From Pieris napi (taxonomy: Eukaryota > Arthropoda > Insecta > Lepidoptera > Pieridae), in NCBI RefSeq assembly GCF_905475465.1, contig NC_062240.1:5781001-5845000 (forward strand): DNA of 64,000 nucleotides, given 5' to 3'. Both the position numbers and the translations under genes were made by a program. Below the pieces are notes generated by a model, which worked only from the letters and a program-made list of their open reading frames with translations, had not been told where the DNA came from and made no database searches. Below are positions 33,958-48,500 of this stretch, piece by piece. Numbering within the stretch: position 1 is the stretch's first letter; the number at the start of each line of letters is the position of its first letter.

Positions 33958-36601
33958 AAGCTTCGTAACCAACCGTTAATTTTAGAATAATTTGCCAATT
34001 AGGACGCCGCCGCCTCGCTCTCATATTGAGGGTAGCCGTCAAAAGCTGTTTCTTATGTGTTATTTACCTATATATAAGTATTTTAACTGTCTTTTTTTTT
34101 AATTTTTAATTTTAAATTTCTCTTTAATTTTTTTGTGTTTACATTAATGGTCACACATTAAAGATGTAAGATTTTGTACTGTGTGATGTAAGCTTAATAA
34201 CTAAATAAATTTAAGCAGAAATCATAGTGGGTGCTTTCGATCCCCACCCGCCTTCTTTAAAAGAAAGGCCTCAGTGTTCCACGGGCTCTGGTGTTGCTCG
34301 GACGTTGACAAGAAAAGTGGTTGGTGTCAAGGCCGCATACTGTGAGTACGTTTTGTTACTTTTATTCGGTAATTTTTGTGTAATTATTTTAAGGTTAACG
34401 GTTGTTTTTAAAATACCCAAAGTCGTGTTGTTTTGATTGTACAAGTAAATTTTATGGTAGATATAGTGTGATTTCGAGAATACCGTGATTTGTTCTTTAA
34501 TGAAGTTATTTTTGGTTAAATCACTTCGTAGCTTATTTCGAATAGTTTTTTTTATTTGATTATAACTTCTGGTTGCTAAAATCAGAAGTGGGATAGGATA
34601 TCGCTCACAAATAAGCTTCGTAAACAACCGTTAATTTTAGAATAATTTGCCAATTAGGACGCCGCCGCCTCGCACTCATATTGAGGGTAGCCGTCAAAAG
34701 CTGTTTCTTATGTGTTATTTCCCTATATATAAGTATTGTAACTGTCTTTTTTTTTAAATTTAAAATTTCTCTTTAATTTTATGTGAAACGTATGTTTACA
34801 TTAATTGTCACACATTTTAGATGTAAGATTTTGTACTGTGTGATGTAAGCTTAATAACTAAATAAATAAATAAATTTAAGCAGAAATCATAGTGGGTGCT
34901 TTCGATCCCCACCCGCCTTCTTTAAAAGAAAGGCCTCAGTGTTCCACGGGCTCTGGTGTTGCTCGGACGTTGACAAGAAAAGTGGTTGGTGTCGAGGCCG
35001 CATACTGTGAGTACGTTTTGGGTTACTTTTATTCGGTAATTTTTGTGTAATTATTTTAAGGTTAACGGTTGTTTTTAAAATACCCAAAGTCGTGTTGTTT
35101 TGATTGTACAAGTAAATTTTATGGTAGATATAGTGTGATTTCGAGAATACCGTGATTTGTTCTTTAATGAAGTTATTTTTGGTTAAATCACTTCGTAGCT
35201 TATTTCGAATAATTTTTTTTATTTGATTATAACTTCTGGTTGCTAAAATCAGAAGTGGGATAGGATATCACTCACAAATAAGCTTCGTAACCAACCGTTA
35301 ATTTTAGAATAATTTGCCAATTAGGACGCCGCCGCCTCGCTCTCATATTGAGGGTAGCCGTCAAAAGCTGTTTCTTATGTGTTATTTACCTATATATAAG
35401 TATTTTAACTGTCTTTTTTTTTAATTTTTAATTTTAAATTTCTCTTTAATTTTTTTGTGTTTACATTAATGGTCACACATTAAAGATGTAAGATTTTGTA
35501 CTGTGTGATGTAAGCTTAATAACTAAATAAATTTAAGCAGAAATCATAGTGGGTGCTTTCGATCCCCACCCGCCTTCTTTAAAAGAAAGGCCTCAGTGTT
35601 CCACGGGCTCTGGTGTTGCTCGGACGTTGACAAGAAAAGTGGTTGGTGTCAAGGCCGCATACTGTGAGTACGTTTTGTTACTTTTATTCGGTAATTTTTG
35701 TGTAATTATTTTAAGGTTAACGGTTGTTTTTAAAATACCCAAAGTCGTGTTGTTTTGATTGTACAAGTAAATTTTATGGTAGATATAGTGTGATTTCGAG
35801 AATACCGTGATTTGTTCTTTAATGAAGTTATTTTTGGTTAAATCACTTCGTAGCTTATTTCGAATAGTTTTTTTTATTTGATTATAACTTCTGGTTGCTA
35901 AAATCAGAAGTGGGATAGGATATCGCTCACAAATAAGCTTCGTAAACAACCGTTAATTTTAGAATAATTTGCCAATTAGGACGCCGCCGCCTCGCACTCA
36001 TATTGAGGGTAGCCGTCAAAAGCTGTTTCTTATGTGTTATTTCCCTATATATAAGTATTGTAACTGTCTTTTTTTTTAAATTTAAAATTTCTCTTTAATT
36101 TTATGTGAAACGTATGTTTACATTAATTGTCACACATTTTAGATGTAAGATTTTGTACTGTGTGATGTAAGCTTAATAACTAAATAAATAAATAAATTTA
36201 AGCAGAAATCATAGTGGGTGCTTTCGATCCCCACCCGCCTTCTTTAAAAGAAAGGCCTCAGTGTTCCACGGGCTCTGGTGTTGCTCGGACGTTGACAAGA
36301 AAAGTGGTTGGTGTCGAGGCCGCATACTGTGAGTACGTTTTGTGTTACTTTTATTCGGTAATTTTTGTGTAATTATTTTAAGGTTAACGGTTGTTTTTAA
36401 AATACCCAAAGTCGTGTTGTTTTGATTGTACAAGTAAATTTTATGGTAGATATAGTGTGATTTCGAGAATACCGTGATTTGTTCTTTAATGAAGTTATTT
36501 TTGGTTAAATCACTTCGTAGCTTATTTCGAATAGTTTTTTTTATTTGATTATAACTTCTGGTTGCTAAAATCAGAAGTGGGATAGGATATCACTCACAAA
36601 T
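33958..36601 (+). repeat. 1322-bp dimer higher-order repeat, two copies
   Basis: Units start at 33958 (655), 34613 (667), 35280 (655) and 35935 (667), so the spacing is exactly 1322 bp. Both 655-bp members have leader R, TGTCAAGG and end in ATATCGCTC; both 667-bp members have leader Q and TTAATTTTATGTGAAAC. The copies differ at the 3' variant of the 667-bp member (GGGTTAC in the first, GTGTTAC in the second) and at AATAATTTTTTTTATT in the first against AATAGTTTTTTTTATT in the second. Confidence 0.92.
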
Positions 36602-37979
36602 AAGCTTCGTAACCAACCGTTAATTTTAGAATAATTTGCCAATTAGGACGCCGCCGCCTCGTTCTCATATTGAGGGTAGCCGTCAAAAGCTGTTTCTTAT
36701 GTGTTATTTCCCTATATATAAGGATTTTAATTGTCTTTTTTTTTAAATTTAAAATTTAAAATTTCTCTATCATTTTTTTGTGAAACGTATGTGTTTACAT
36801 TAATTGTCACACATTTTAGATGTAAGATTTTGTAAAATATTTAGTAGATTTTGTACTGTGTGTGATGTAAGCTTAATAACTAAATAAATAAATAAATTTA
36901 AGCAGAAATCATAGTGGGTGCTTTTGATCCCCACCCGCCTTCTTTAAAAGAAAGGCCTCAGTGTTCCACGGGCTCTGGTGTTGCTCGGACGTTGACAAGA
37001 AAAGTGGTTGGTGTCGAGGCCGCATACTGTGAGTACGTTTTGTGTTACTTTTATTCGGTAATTTTTGTGTAATTATTTTAAGGTTAACGGTTGTTTTTAA
37101 AATACCCAAAGTCGTGTTGTTTTGATTGTACAAGTAAATTTTATGGTAGATATAGTGTGATTTCGAGAATACCGTGATTTGTTCTTTAATGAAGTTATTT
37201 TTGGTTAAATCACTTCGTAGCTTATTTCGAATAGTTTTTTTTTATTTGATTATAACTTCTGGTTGCTAAAATCAGGAGTGGGATAGGATATCGCTCACAA
37301 ATAAGCTTCGTAAACAACCGTTAATTTTAGAATAATTTGCCAATTAGGACGCCGCCGCCTCGCACTCATATTGAGGGTAGCCGTCAAAAGCTGTTTCTTA
37401 TGTGTTATTTCCCTATATATAAGTATTGTAACTGTCTTTTTTTTTAAATTTAAAATTTAAAATTTCTCTTTCATTTTTTTGTGAAACGTATGTGTTTACA
37501 TTAATTGTCACACATTTTAGATGTAAGATTTTGTACTGTGTGATGTAAGCTTAATAACTAAATAAATAAATAAATTTAAGCAGAAATCATAGTGAGTGCT
37601 TTCGATCCCCACCCGCCTTCTTTAAAAGAAAGGCCTCAGTGTTCCACGGGCTCTGGTGTTGCTCGGACGTTGACAAGAAAAGTGGTTGGTGTCGAGGCCG
37701 CATACTGTGAGTACGTTTTGGGTTACTTTTATTCGGTAATTTTTGTGTAATTATTTTAAGGTTAACGGTTGTTTTTAAAATACCCAAAGTCGTGTTGTTT
37801 TGATTGTACAAGTAAATTTTATGGTAGATATAGTGTGATTTCGAGAATACCGTGATTTGTTCTTTAATGAAGTTATTTTTGGTTAAATCACTTCGTAGCT
37901 TATTTCGAATAGTTTTTTTTATTTGATTATAACTTCTGGTTGCTAAAATCAGAAGTGGGATAGGATATCACTCACAAAT
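36602..37979 (+). repeat. Two-unit transition block
   Basis: Units start at 36602 (701 bp, leader P, TCTCTATCATTTTTTTG, GTGTTAC) and 37303 (677 bp, leader Q, GGGTTAC). The 37303 unit has the private start AGTGAGTGCTTTC in cassette B, found elsewhere only in the unit at 40751. The first unit has one extra T in its 3' T-run and ATCAGGAGTGG in the 3' hairpin arm; the latter keeps a G-T pair. The 700/701 plus 677 pair also occurs at 28474 and 44864. Confidence 0.85.
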
Positions 37980-40900
37980 AAGCTTCGTAACCAACCGTTA
38001 ATTTTAGAATAATTTGCCAATTAGGACGCCGCCGCCTCGTTCTCATATTGAGGGTAGCCGTCAAAAGCTGTTTCTTATGTGTTATTTCCCTATATATAAG
38101 GATTTTAATTGTCTTTTTTTTTAAATTTAAAATTTAAAATTTCTCTTTCATTTTTTTGTGAAACGTATGTGTTTACATTAATTGTCACACATTTTAGATG
38201 TAAGATTTTGTAAAATATTTAGTATATTTTGTACTGTGTGTGATGTTGTAAGCTTAATAACGAAATAAATAAAAAAATATAAGCAGAAATCATAGAGGGG
38301 GGTTTCAATCCCCACCCGCCTTATATAAAAGATAGGCCCCATATTGCCGAGGGCTCTGGTGTTGCTCGGACGTTGACAAGAAAAGTGGTTGGTGTCGAGG
38401 CCGCATACTGTGAGTACGTTTTGTGTCACTTTTATTCGGTAATTTTTGTGTAATTATTTTAAGGTTAACGGTTGTTTTTAAAATACCCAAAGTCGTGTTG
38501 TTTTGATTGTACAAGTAAATTTTATGGTAGATATAGTGTGATTTCGAGAATACCGTGATTTGTTCTTTAATGAAGTTATTTTTGGTTAAATCACTTCGTA
38601 GCTTATTTCGAATAGTTTTTTTTATTTGATTATAACTTCTGGTTGCTAAAATCAGAAGTGGGATAGGATATCGCTCACAAATAAGCTTCGTAAACAACCG
38701 TTAATTTTAGAATAATTTGCCAATTAGGACGCCGCCGCCTCGCACTCATATTGAGGGTAGCCGTCAAAAGCTGTTTCTTATGTGTTATTTCCCTATATAT
38801 AAGTATTGTAACTGTCTTTTTTTTTAAATTTAAAATTTCTCTTTAATTTTTTGTGAAACGTATGTTTACATTAATTGTCACACATTTTAGATGTAAGATT
38901 TTGTACTGTGTGATGTAAGCTTAATAACTAAATAAATAAATAAATTTAAGCAGAAATCATAGTGGGTGCTTTCGATCCCCACCCGCCTTCTTTAAAAGAA
39001 AGGCCTCAGTGTTCCACGGGCTCTGGTGTTGCTCGGACGTTGACAAGAAAAGTGGTTGGTGTCAAGGCCGCATACTGTGAGTATGTTTTGTTACTTTTAT
39101 TCGGTAATTTTTGTGTAATTATTTTAAGGTTAACGGTTGTTTTTAAAATACCCAAAGTCGTGTTGTTTTGATTGTACAAGTAAATTTTATGGTAGATATA
39201 GTGTGATTTCGAGAATACCGTGATTTGTTCTTTAATGAAGTTATTTTTGGTTAAATCACTTCGTAGCTTATTTCGAATAGTTTTTTTTATTTGATTATAA
39301 CTTCTGGTTGCTAAAATCAGAAGTGGGATAGGATATCACTCACAAATAAGCTTCGTAACCAACCGTTAATTTTAGAATAATTTGCCAATTAGGACGCCGC
39401 CGCCTCGTTCTCATATTGAGGGTAGCCGTCAAAAGCTGTTTCTTATGTGTTATTTCCCTATATATAAGGATTTTAATTGTCTTTTTTTTTAAATTTAAAA
39501 TTTAAAATTTCTCTATCATTTTTTTGTGAAACGTATGTGTTTACATTAATTGTCACACATTTTAGATGTAAGATTTTGTAAAATATTTAGTAGATTTTGT
39601 ACTGTGTGTGATGTAAGCTTAATAACTAAATAAATAAATAAATTTAAGCAGAAATCATAGTGGGTGCTTTCGATCCCCACCCGCCTTCTTTAAAAGAAAG
39701 GCCTCAGTGTTCCACGGGCTCTGGTGTTGCTCGGACGTTGACAAGAAAAGTGGTTGGTGTCGAGGCCGCATACTGTGAGTACGTTTTGGGTTACTTTTAT
39801 TCGGTAATTTTTGTGTAATTATTTTAAGGTTAACGGTTGTTTTTAAAATACCCAAAGTCGTGTTGTTTTGATTGTACAAGTAAATTTTATGGTAGATATA
39901 GTTTGATTTCGAGAATACCGTGATTTGTTCTTTAATGAAGTTATTTTTGGTTAAATCACTTCGTAGCTTATTTCGAATAGTTTTTTTTATTTGATTATAA
40001 CTTCTGGTTGCTAAAATCAGAAGTGGGATAGGATATCACTCACAAATAAGCTTCGTAACCAACCGTTAATTTTAGAATAATTTGCCAATTAGGACGCCGC
40101 CGCCTCGTTCTCATATTGAGGGTAGCCGTCAAAAGCTGTTTCTTATGTGTTATTTCCCTATATATAAGGATTTTAATTGTCTTTTTTTTTAAATTTAAAA
40201 TTTAAAATTTCTCTTTCATTTTTTTGTGAAACGTATGTGTTTACATTAATTGTCACACATTTTAGATGTAAGATTTTGTAAAATATTTAGTATATTTTGT
40301 ACTGTGTGTGATGTTGTAAGCTTAATAACGAAATAAATAAAAAAATATAAGCAGAAATCATAGAGGGGGGTTTCAATCCCCACCCGCCTTATATAAAAGA
40401 TAGGCCCCATATTGCCGAGGGCTCTGGTGTTGCTCGGACGTTGACAAGAAAAGTGGTTGGTGTCGAGGCCGCATACTGTGAGTACGTTTTGTGTCACTTT
40501 TATTCGGTAATTTTTGTGTAATTATTTTAAGGTTAACGGTTGTTTTTAAAATACCCAAAGTCGTGTTGTTTTGATTGTACAAGTAAATTTTATGGTAGAT
40601 ATAGTGTGATTTCGAGAATACCGTGATTTGTTCTTTAATGAAGTTATTTTTGGTTAAATCACTTCGTAGCTTATTTCGAATAGTTTTTTTTATTTGATTA
40701 TAACTTCTGGTTGCTAAAATCAGAAGTGGGATAGGATATCGCTCACAAATAAGCTTCGTAAACAACCGTTAATTTTAGAATAATTTGCCAATTAGGACGC
40801 CGCCGCCTCGTTCTCATATTGAGGGTAGCCGTCAAAAGCTGTTTCTTATGTGTTATTTCCCTATATATAAGGATTTTAATTGTCTTTTTTTTTAAATTTA

Positions 40901-43900
40901 AAATTTAAAATTTCTCTTTCATTTTTTTGTGAAACGTATGTGTTTACATTAATTGTCACACATTTTAGATGTAAGATTTTGTACTGTGTGATGTAAGCTT
41001 AATAACTAAATAAATAAATAAATTTAAGCAGAAATCATAGTGAGTGCTTTCGATCCCCACCCGCCTTCTTTAAAAGAAAGGCCTCAGTGTTCCACGGGCT
41101 CTGGTGTTGCTCGGACGTTGACAAGAAAAGTGGTTGGTGTCGAGGCCGCATACTGTGAGTACGTTTTGGGTTACTTTTATTCGGTAATTTTTGTGTAATT
41201 ATTTTAAGGTTAACGGTTGTTTTTAAAATACCCAAAGTCGTGTTGTTTTGATTGTACAAGTAAATTTTATGGTAGATATAGTGTGATTTCGAGAATACCG
41301 TGATTTGTTCTTTAATGAAGTTATTTTTGGTTAAATCACTTCGTAGCTTATTTCGAATAGTTTTTTTTATTTGATTATAACTTCTGGTTGCTAAAATCAG
41401 AAGTGGGATAGGATATCACTCACAAATAAGCTTCGTAACCAACCGTTAATTTTAGAATAATTTGCCAATTAGGACGCCGCCGCCTCGTTCTCATATTGAG
41501 GGTAGCCGTCAAAAGCTGTTTCTTATGTGTTATTTCCCTATATATAAGGATTTTAATTGTCTTTTTTTTTAAATTTAAAATTTAAAATTTCTCTTTCATT
41601 TTTTTGTGAAACGTATGTGTTTACATTAATTGTCACACATTTTAGATGTAAGATTTTGTAAAATATTTAGTATATTTTGTACTGTGTGTGATGTTGTAAG
41701 CTTAATAACGAAATAAATAAAAAAATATAAGCAGAAATCATAGAGGGGGGTTTCAATCCCCACCCGCCTTATATAAAAGATAGGCCCCATATTGCCGAGG
41801 GCTCTGGTGTTGCTCGGACGTTGACAAGAAAAGTGGTTGGTGTCGAGGCCGCATACTGTGAGTACGTTTTGTGTCACTTTTATTCGGTAATTTTTGTGTA
41901 ATTATTTTAAGGTTAACGGTTGTTTTTAAAATACCCAAAGTCGTGTTGTTTTGATTGTACAAGTAAATTTTATGGTAGATATAGTGTGATTTCGAGAATA
42001 CCGTGATTTGTTCTTTAATGAAGTTATTTTTGGTTAAATCACTTCGTAGCTTATTTCGAATAGTTTTTTTTATTTGATTATAACTTCTGGTTGCTAAAAT
42101 CAGAAGTGGGATAGGATATCGCTCACAAATAAGCTTCGTAAACAACCGTTAATTTTAGAATAATTTGCCAATTAGGACGCCGCCGCCTCGCACTCATATT
42201 GAGGGTAGCCGTCAAAAGCTGTTTCTTATGTGTTATTTCCCTATATATAAGTATTGTAACTGTCTTTTTTTTTAAATTTAAAATTTCTCTTTAATTTTTT
42301 GTGAAACGTATGTTTACATTAATTGTCACACATTTTAGATGTAAGATTTTGTACTGTGTGATGTAAGCTTAATAACTAAATAAATAAATAAATTTAAGCA
42401 GAAATCATAGTGGGTGCTTTCGATCCCCACCCGCCTTCTTTAAAAGAAAGGCCTCAGTGTTCCACGGGCTCTGGTGTTGCTCGGACGTTGACAAGAAAAG
42501 TGGTTGGTGTCAAGGCCGCATACTGTGAGTATGTTTTGTTACTTTTATTCGGTAATTTTTGTGTAATTATTTTAAGGTTAACGGTTGTTTTTAAAATACC
42601 CAAAGTCGTGTTGTTTTGATTGTACAAGTAAATTTTATGGTAGATATAGTGTGATTTCGAGAATACCGTGATTTGTTCTTTAATGAAGTTATTTTTGGTT
42701 AAATCACTTCGTAGCTTATTTCGAATAGTTTTTTTTATTTGATTATAACTTCTGGTTGCTAAAATCAGAAGTGGGATAGGATATCACTCACAAATAAGCT
42801 TCGTAACCAACCGTTAATTTTAGAATAATTTGCCAATTAGGACGCCGCCGCCTCGTTCTCATATTGAGGGTAGCCGTCAAAAGCTGTTTCTTATGTGTTA
42901 TTTCCCTATATATAAGGATTTTAATTGTCTTTTTTTTTAAATTTAAAATTTAAAATTTCTCTATCATTTTTTTGTGAAACGTATGTGTTTACATTAATTG
43001 TCACACATTTTAGATGTAAGATTTTGTAAAATATTTAGTAGATTTTGTACTGTGTGTGATGTAAGCTTAATAACTAAATAAATAAATAAATTTAAGCAGA
43101 AATCATAGTGGGTGCTTTCGATCCCCACCCGCCTTCTTTAAAAGAAAGGCCTCAGTGTTCCACGGGCTCTGGTGTTGCTCGGACGTTGACAAGAAAAGTG
43201 GTTGGTGTCGAGGCCGCATACTGTGAGTACGTTTTGGGTTACTTTTATTCGGTAATTTTTGTGTAATTATTTTAAGGTTAACGGTTGTTTTTAAAATACC
43301 CAAAGTCGTGTTGTTTTGATTGTACAAGTAAATTTTATGGTAGATATAGTGTGATTTCGAGAATACCGTGATTTGTTCTTTAATGAAGTTATTTTTGGTT
43401 AAATCACTTCGTAGCTTATTTCGAATAGTTTTTTTTATTTGATTATAACTTCTGGTTGCTAAAATCAGAAGTGGGATAGGATATCACTCACAAATAAGCT
43501 TCGTAACCAACCGTTAATTTTAGAATAATTTGCCAATTAGGACGCCGCCGCCTCGTTCTCATATTGAGGGTAGCCGTCAAAAGCTGTTTCTTATGTGTTA
43601 TTTCCCTATATATAAGGATTTTAATTGTCTTTTTTTTTAAATTTAAAATTTAAAATTTCTCTTTCATTTTTTTGTGAAACGTATGTGTTTACATTAATTG
43701 TCACACATTTTAGATGTAAGATTTTGTAAAATATTTAGTATATTTTGTACTGTGTGTGATGTTGTAAGCTTAATAACGAAATAAATAAAAAAATATAAGC
43801 AGAAATCATAGAGGGGGGTTTCAATCCCCACCCGCCTTATATAAAAGATAGGCCCCATATTGCCGAGGGCTCTGGTGTTGCTCGGACGTTGACAAGAAAA

Positions 43901-45563
43901 GTGGTTGGTGTCGAGGCCGCATACTGTGAGTACGTTTTGTGTCACTTTTATTCGGTAATTTTTGTGTAATTATTTTAAGGTTAACGGTTGTTTTTAAAAT
44001 ACCCAAAGTCGTGTTGTTTTGATTGTACAAGTAAATTTTATGGTAGATATAGTGTGATTTCGAGAATACCGTGATTTGTTCTTTAATGAAGTTATTTTTG
44101 GTTAAATCACTTCGTAGCTTATTTCGAATAGTTTTTTTTATTTGATTATAACTTCTGGTTGCTAAAATCAGAAGTGGGATAGGATATCGCTCACAAATAA
44201 GCTTCGTAAACAACCGTTAATTTTAGAATAATTTGCCAATTAGGACGCCGCCGCCTCGCACTCATATTGAGGGTAGCCGTCAAAAGCTGTTTCTTATGTG
44301 TTATTTCCCTATATATAAGTATTGTAACTGTCTTTTTTTTTAAATTTAAAATTTCTCTTTAATTTTTTGTGAAACGTATGTTTACATTAATTGTCACACA
44401 TTTTAGATGTAAGATTTTGTACTGTGTGATGTAAGCTTAATAACTAAATAAATAAATAAATTTAAGCAGAAATCATAGTGGGTGCTTTCGATCCCCACCC
44501 GCCTTCTTTAAAAGAAAGGCCTCAGTGTTCCACGGGCTCTGGTGTTGCTCGGACGTTGACAAGAAAAGTGGTTGGTGTCAAGGCCGCATACTGTGAGTAT
44601 GTTTTGTTACTTTTATTCGGTAATTTTTGTGTAATCATTTTAAGGTTAACGGTTGTTTTTAAAATACCCAAAGTCGTGTTGTTTTGATTGTACAAGTAAA
44701 TTTTATGGTAGATATAGTGTGATTTCGAGAATACCGTGATTTGTTCTTTAATGAAGTTATTTTTGGTTAAATCACTTCGTAGCTTATTTCGAATAGTTTT
44801 TTTTATTTGATTATAACTTCTGGTTGCTAAAATCAGAAGTGGGATAGGATATCACTCACAAATAAGCTTCGTAACCAACCGTTAATTTTAGAATAATTTG
44901 CCAATTAGGACGCCGCCGCCTCGTTCTCATATTGAGGGTAGCCGTCAAAAGCTGTTTCTTATGTGTTATTTCCCTATATATAAGGATTTTAATTGTCTTT
45001 TTTTTTAAATTTAAAATTTAAAATTTCTCTATCATTTTTTTGTGAAACGTATGTGTTTACATTAATTGTCACACATTTTAGATGTAAGATTTTGTAAAAT
45101 ATTTAGTAGATTTTGTACTGTGTGTGATGTAAGCTTAATAACTAAATAAATAAATAAATTTAAGCAGAAATCATAGTGGGTGCTTTTGATCCCCACCCGC
45201 CTTCTTTAAAAGAAAGGCCTCAGTGTTCCACGGGCTCTGGTGTTGCTCGGACGTTGACAAGAAAAGTGGTTGGTGTCGAGGCCGCATACTGTGAGTACGT
45301 TTTGTGTTACTTTTATTCGGTAATTTTTGTGTAATTATTTTAAGGTTAACGGTTGTTTTTAAAATACCCAAAGTCGTGTTGTTTTGATTGTACAAGTAAA
45401 TTTTATGGTAGATATAGTGTGATTTCGAGAATACCGTGATTTGTTCTTTAATGAAGTTATTTTTGGTTAAATCACTTCGTAGCTTATTTCGAATAGTTTT
45501 TTTTATTTGATTATAACTTCTGGTTGCTAAAATCAGAAGTGGGATAGGATATCGCTCACAAAT
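37980..45563 (+). repeat. 2068-bp trimer higher-order repeat family with one shortened copy
   Basis: Blocks run 37980-40047 (703-665-700), 40048-41427 (703-677 only), 41428-43495 (703-665-700) and 43496-45563 (703-665-700); unit starts are 37980, 38683, 39348, 40048, 40751, 41428, 42131, 42796, 43496, 44199 and 44864. Markers: TTTAGTATATTTTG in the 703-bp units, GAGTATGTTTTG in the 665-bp units and TCTCTATCATTTTTTTG in the 700-bp units. The shortened block carries AGTGAGTGCTTTC, linking it to the unit at 37303. The last 700-bp unit has GTGTTAC and TTTTGATCC instead of GGGTTAC and TTTCGATCC, so it was partly replaced. Confidence 0.92.
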
Positions 45564-48500
45564 AAGCTTCGTAAACAACCGTTAATTTTAGAATAATTTG
45601 CCAAGTAGGACGCCGCCGCCTCGCACTCATATTGAGGGTAGCCGTCAAAAGCTGTTTCTTATGTGTTATTTCCCTATATATAAGTATTGTAACTGTCTTT
45701 TTTTTTAAATTTAAAATTTAAAATTTCTCTTTCATTTTTTTGTGAAACGTATGTGTTTACATTAATTGTCACACATTTTAGATGTAAGATTTTGTACTGT
45801 GTGATGTAAGCTTAATAACTAAATAAATAAATAAATTTAAGCAGAAATCATAGTGGGTGCTTTCGATCCCCACCCGCCTTCTTTAAAAGAAAGGCCTCAG
45901 TGTTCCACGGGCTCTGGTGTTGCTCGGACGTTGACAAGAAAAGTGGTTGGTGTCGAGGCCGCATACTGTGAGTACGTTTTGGGTTACTTTTATTCGGTAA
46001 TTTTTGTGTAATTATTTTAAGGTTAACGGTTGTTTTTAAAATACCCAAAGTCGTGTTGTTTTGATTGTACAAGTAAATTTTATGGTAGATATAGTGTGAT
46101 TTCGAGAATACCGTGATTTGTTCTTTAATGAAGTTATTTTTGGTTAAATCACTTCGTAGCTTATTTCGAATAGTTTTTTTTATTTGATTATAACTTCTGG
46201 TTGCTAAAATCAGAAGTGGGATAGGATATCACTCACAAATAAGCTTCGTAACCAACCGTTAATTTTAGAATAATTTGCCAATTAGGACGCCGCCGCCTCG
46301 TTCTCATATTGAGGGTAGCCGTCAAAAGCTGTTTCTTATGTGTTATTTCCCTATATATAAGGATTTTAATTGTCTTTTTTTTTTTAAATTTAAAATTTAA
46401 AATTTCTGTTTCATTTTTTTGTGAAACGTATGTGTTTACATTAATTGTCACACATTTTAGATGTAAGATTTTGTAAAATATTTAGTAGATTTTGTACTGT
46501 GTGTGATGTTGTAAGCTTAATAACGAAATAAATAAAAAAATATAAGCAGAAATCATAGAGGGGGGTTTCAATCCCCACCCGCCTTATATAAAAGATAGGC
46601 CCCATATTGCCGAGGGCTCTGGTGTTGCTCGGACGTTGACAAGAAAAGTGGTTGGTGTCGAGGCCGCATACTGTGAGTACGTTTTGTGTCACTTTTATTC
46701 GGTAATTTTTGTGTAATTATTTTAAGGTTAACGGTTGTTTTTAAAATACCCAAAGTCGTGTTGTTTTGATTGTACAAGTAAATTTTATGGTAGATATAGT
46801 GTGATTTCGAGAATACCGTGATTTGTTCTTTAATGAAGTTATTTTTGGTTAAATCACTTCGTAGCTTATTTCGAATAGTTTTTTTTATTTGATTATAACT
46901 TCTGGTTGCTAAAATCAGAAGTGGGATAGGATATCGCTCACAAATAAGCTTCGTAAACAACCGTTAATTTTAGAATAATTTGCCAATTAGGACGCCGCCG
47001 CCTCGCACTCATATTGAGGGTAGCCGTCAAAAGCTGTTTCTTATGTGTTATTTCCCTATATATAAGTATTGTAACTGTCTTTTTTTTTAAATTTAAAATT
47101 TCTCTTTAATTTTTTGTGAAACGTATGTTTACATTAATTGTCACACATTTTAGATGTAAGATTTTGTACTGTGTGATGTAAGCTTAATATCTAAATAAAT
47201 AAATAAATTTAAGCAGAAATCATAGTGGGTGCTTTCGATCCCCACCCGCCTTCTTTAAAAGAAAGGCCTCAGTGTTCCACGGGCTCTGGTGTTGCTCGGA
47301 CGTTGACAAGAAAAGTGGTTGGTGTCGAGGCCGCATACTGTGAGTACGTTTTGGGTTACTTTTATTCGGTAATTTTTGTGTAATTATTTTAAGGTTAACG
47401 GTTGTTTTTAAAATACCCAAAGTCGTGTTGTTTTGATTGTACAAGTAAATTTTATGGTAGATATAGTGTGATTTCGAGAATACCGTGATTTGTTCTTTAA
47501 TGAAGTTATTTTTGGTTAAATCACTTCGTAGCTTATTTCGAATAGTTTTTTTTATTTGATTATAACTTCTGGTTGCTAAAATCAGAAGTGGGATAGGATA
47601 TCACTCACAAATAAGCTTCGTAACCAACCGTTAATTTTAGAATAATTTGCCAATTAGGACGCCGCCGCCTCGCTCTCATATTGAGGGTAGCCGTCAAAAT
47701 CTGTTTCTTATGTGTTATTTACCTATATATAAGTATTTTAACTGTCTTTTTTTTTAATTTTTAATTTTAAATTTCTCTTTAATTTTTTTGTGTTTACATT
47801 AATGGTCACACATTAAAGATGTAAGATTTTGTACTGTGTGATGTAAGCTTAATAACTAAATAAATTTAAGCAGAAATCATAGTGGGTGCTTTCGATCCCC
47901 ACCCGCCTTCTTTAAAATAAAGGCCTCAGTGTTCCACGGGCTCTGGTGTTGCTCGGACGTTGACAAGAAAAGTGGTTGGTGTCAAGGCCGCATACTGTGA
48001 GTACGTTTTGTTACTTTTATTCGGTAATTTTTGTGTAATTATTTTAAGGTTAACGGTTGTTTTTAAAATACCCAAAGTCGTGTTGTTTTGATTGTACAAG
48101 TAAATTTTATGGTAGATATAGTGTGATTTCGAGAATACCGTGATTTGTTCTTTAATGAAGTTATTTTTGGTTAAATCACTTCGTAGCTTATTTCGAATAG
48201 TTTTTTTTATTTGATTATAACTTCTGGTTGCTAAAATCAGAAGTGGGATAGGATATCACTCACAAATAAGCTTCGTAACCAACCGTTAATTTTAGAATAA
48301 TTTGCCAATTAGGACGCCGCCGCCTCGCTCTTATATTGAGGGTAGCCGTCAAAAGCTGTTTCTTATGTGTTATTTACCTATATATAAGTATTTTAACTGT
48401 CTTTTTTTTTTAATTTTTAATTTTAAATTTCTCTTTAATTTTTTTGTGTTTACATTAATGGTCACACATTAAAGATGTAAGATTTTGTACTGTGTGATGT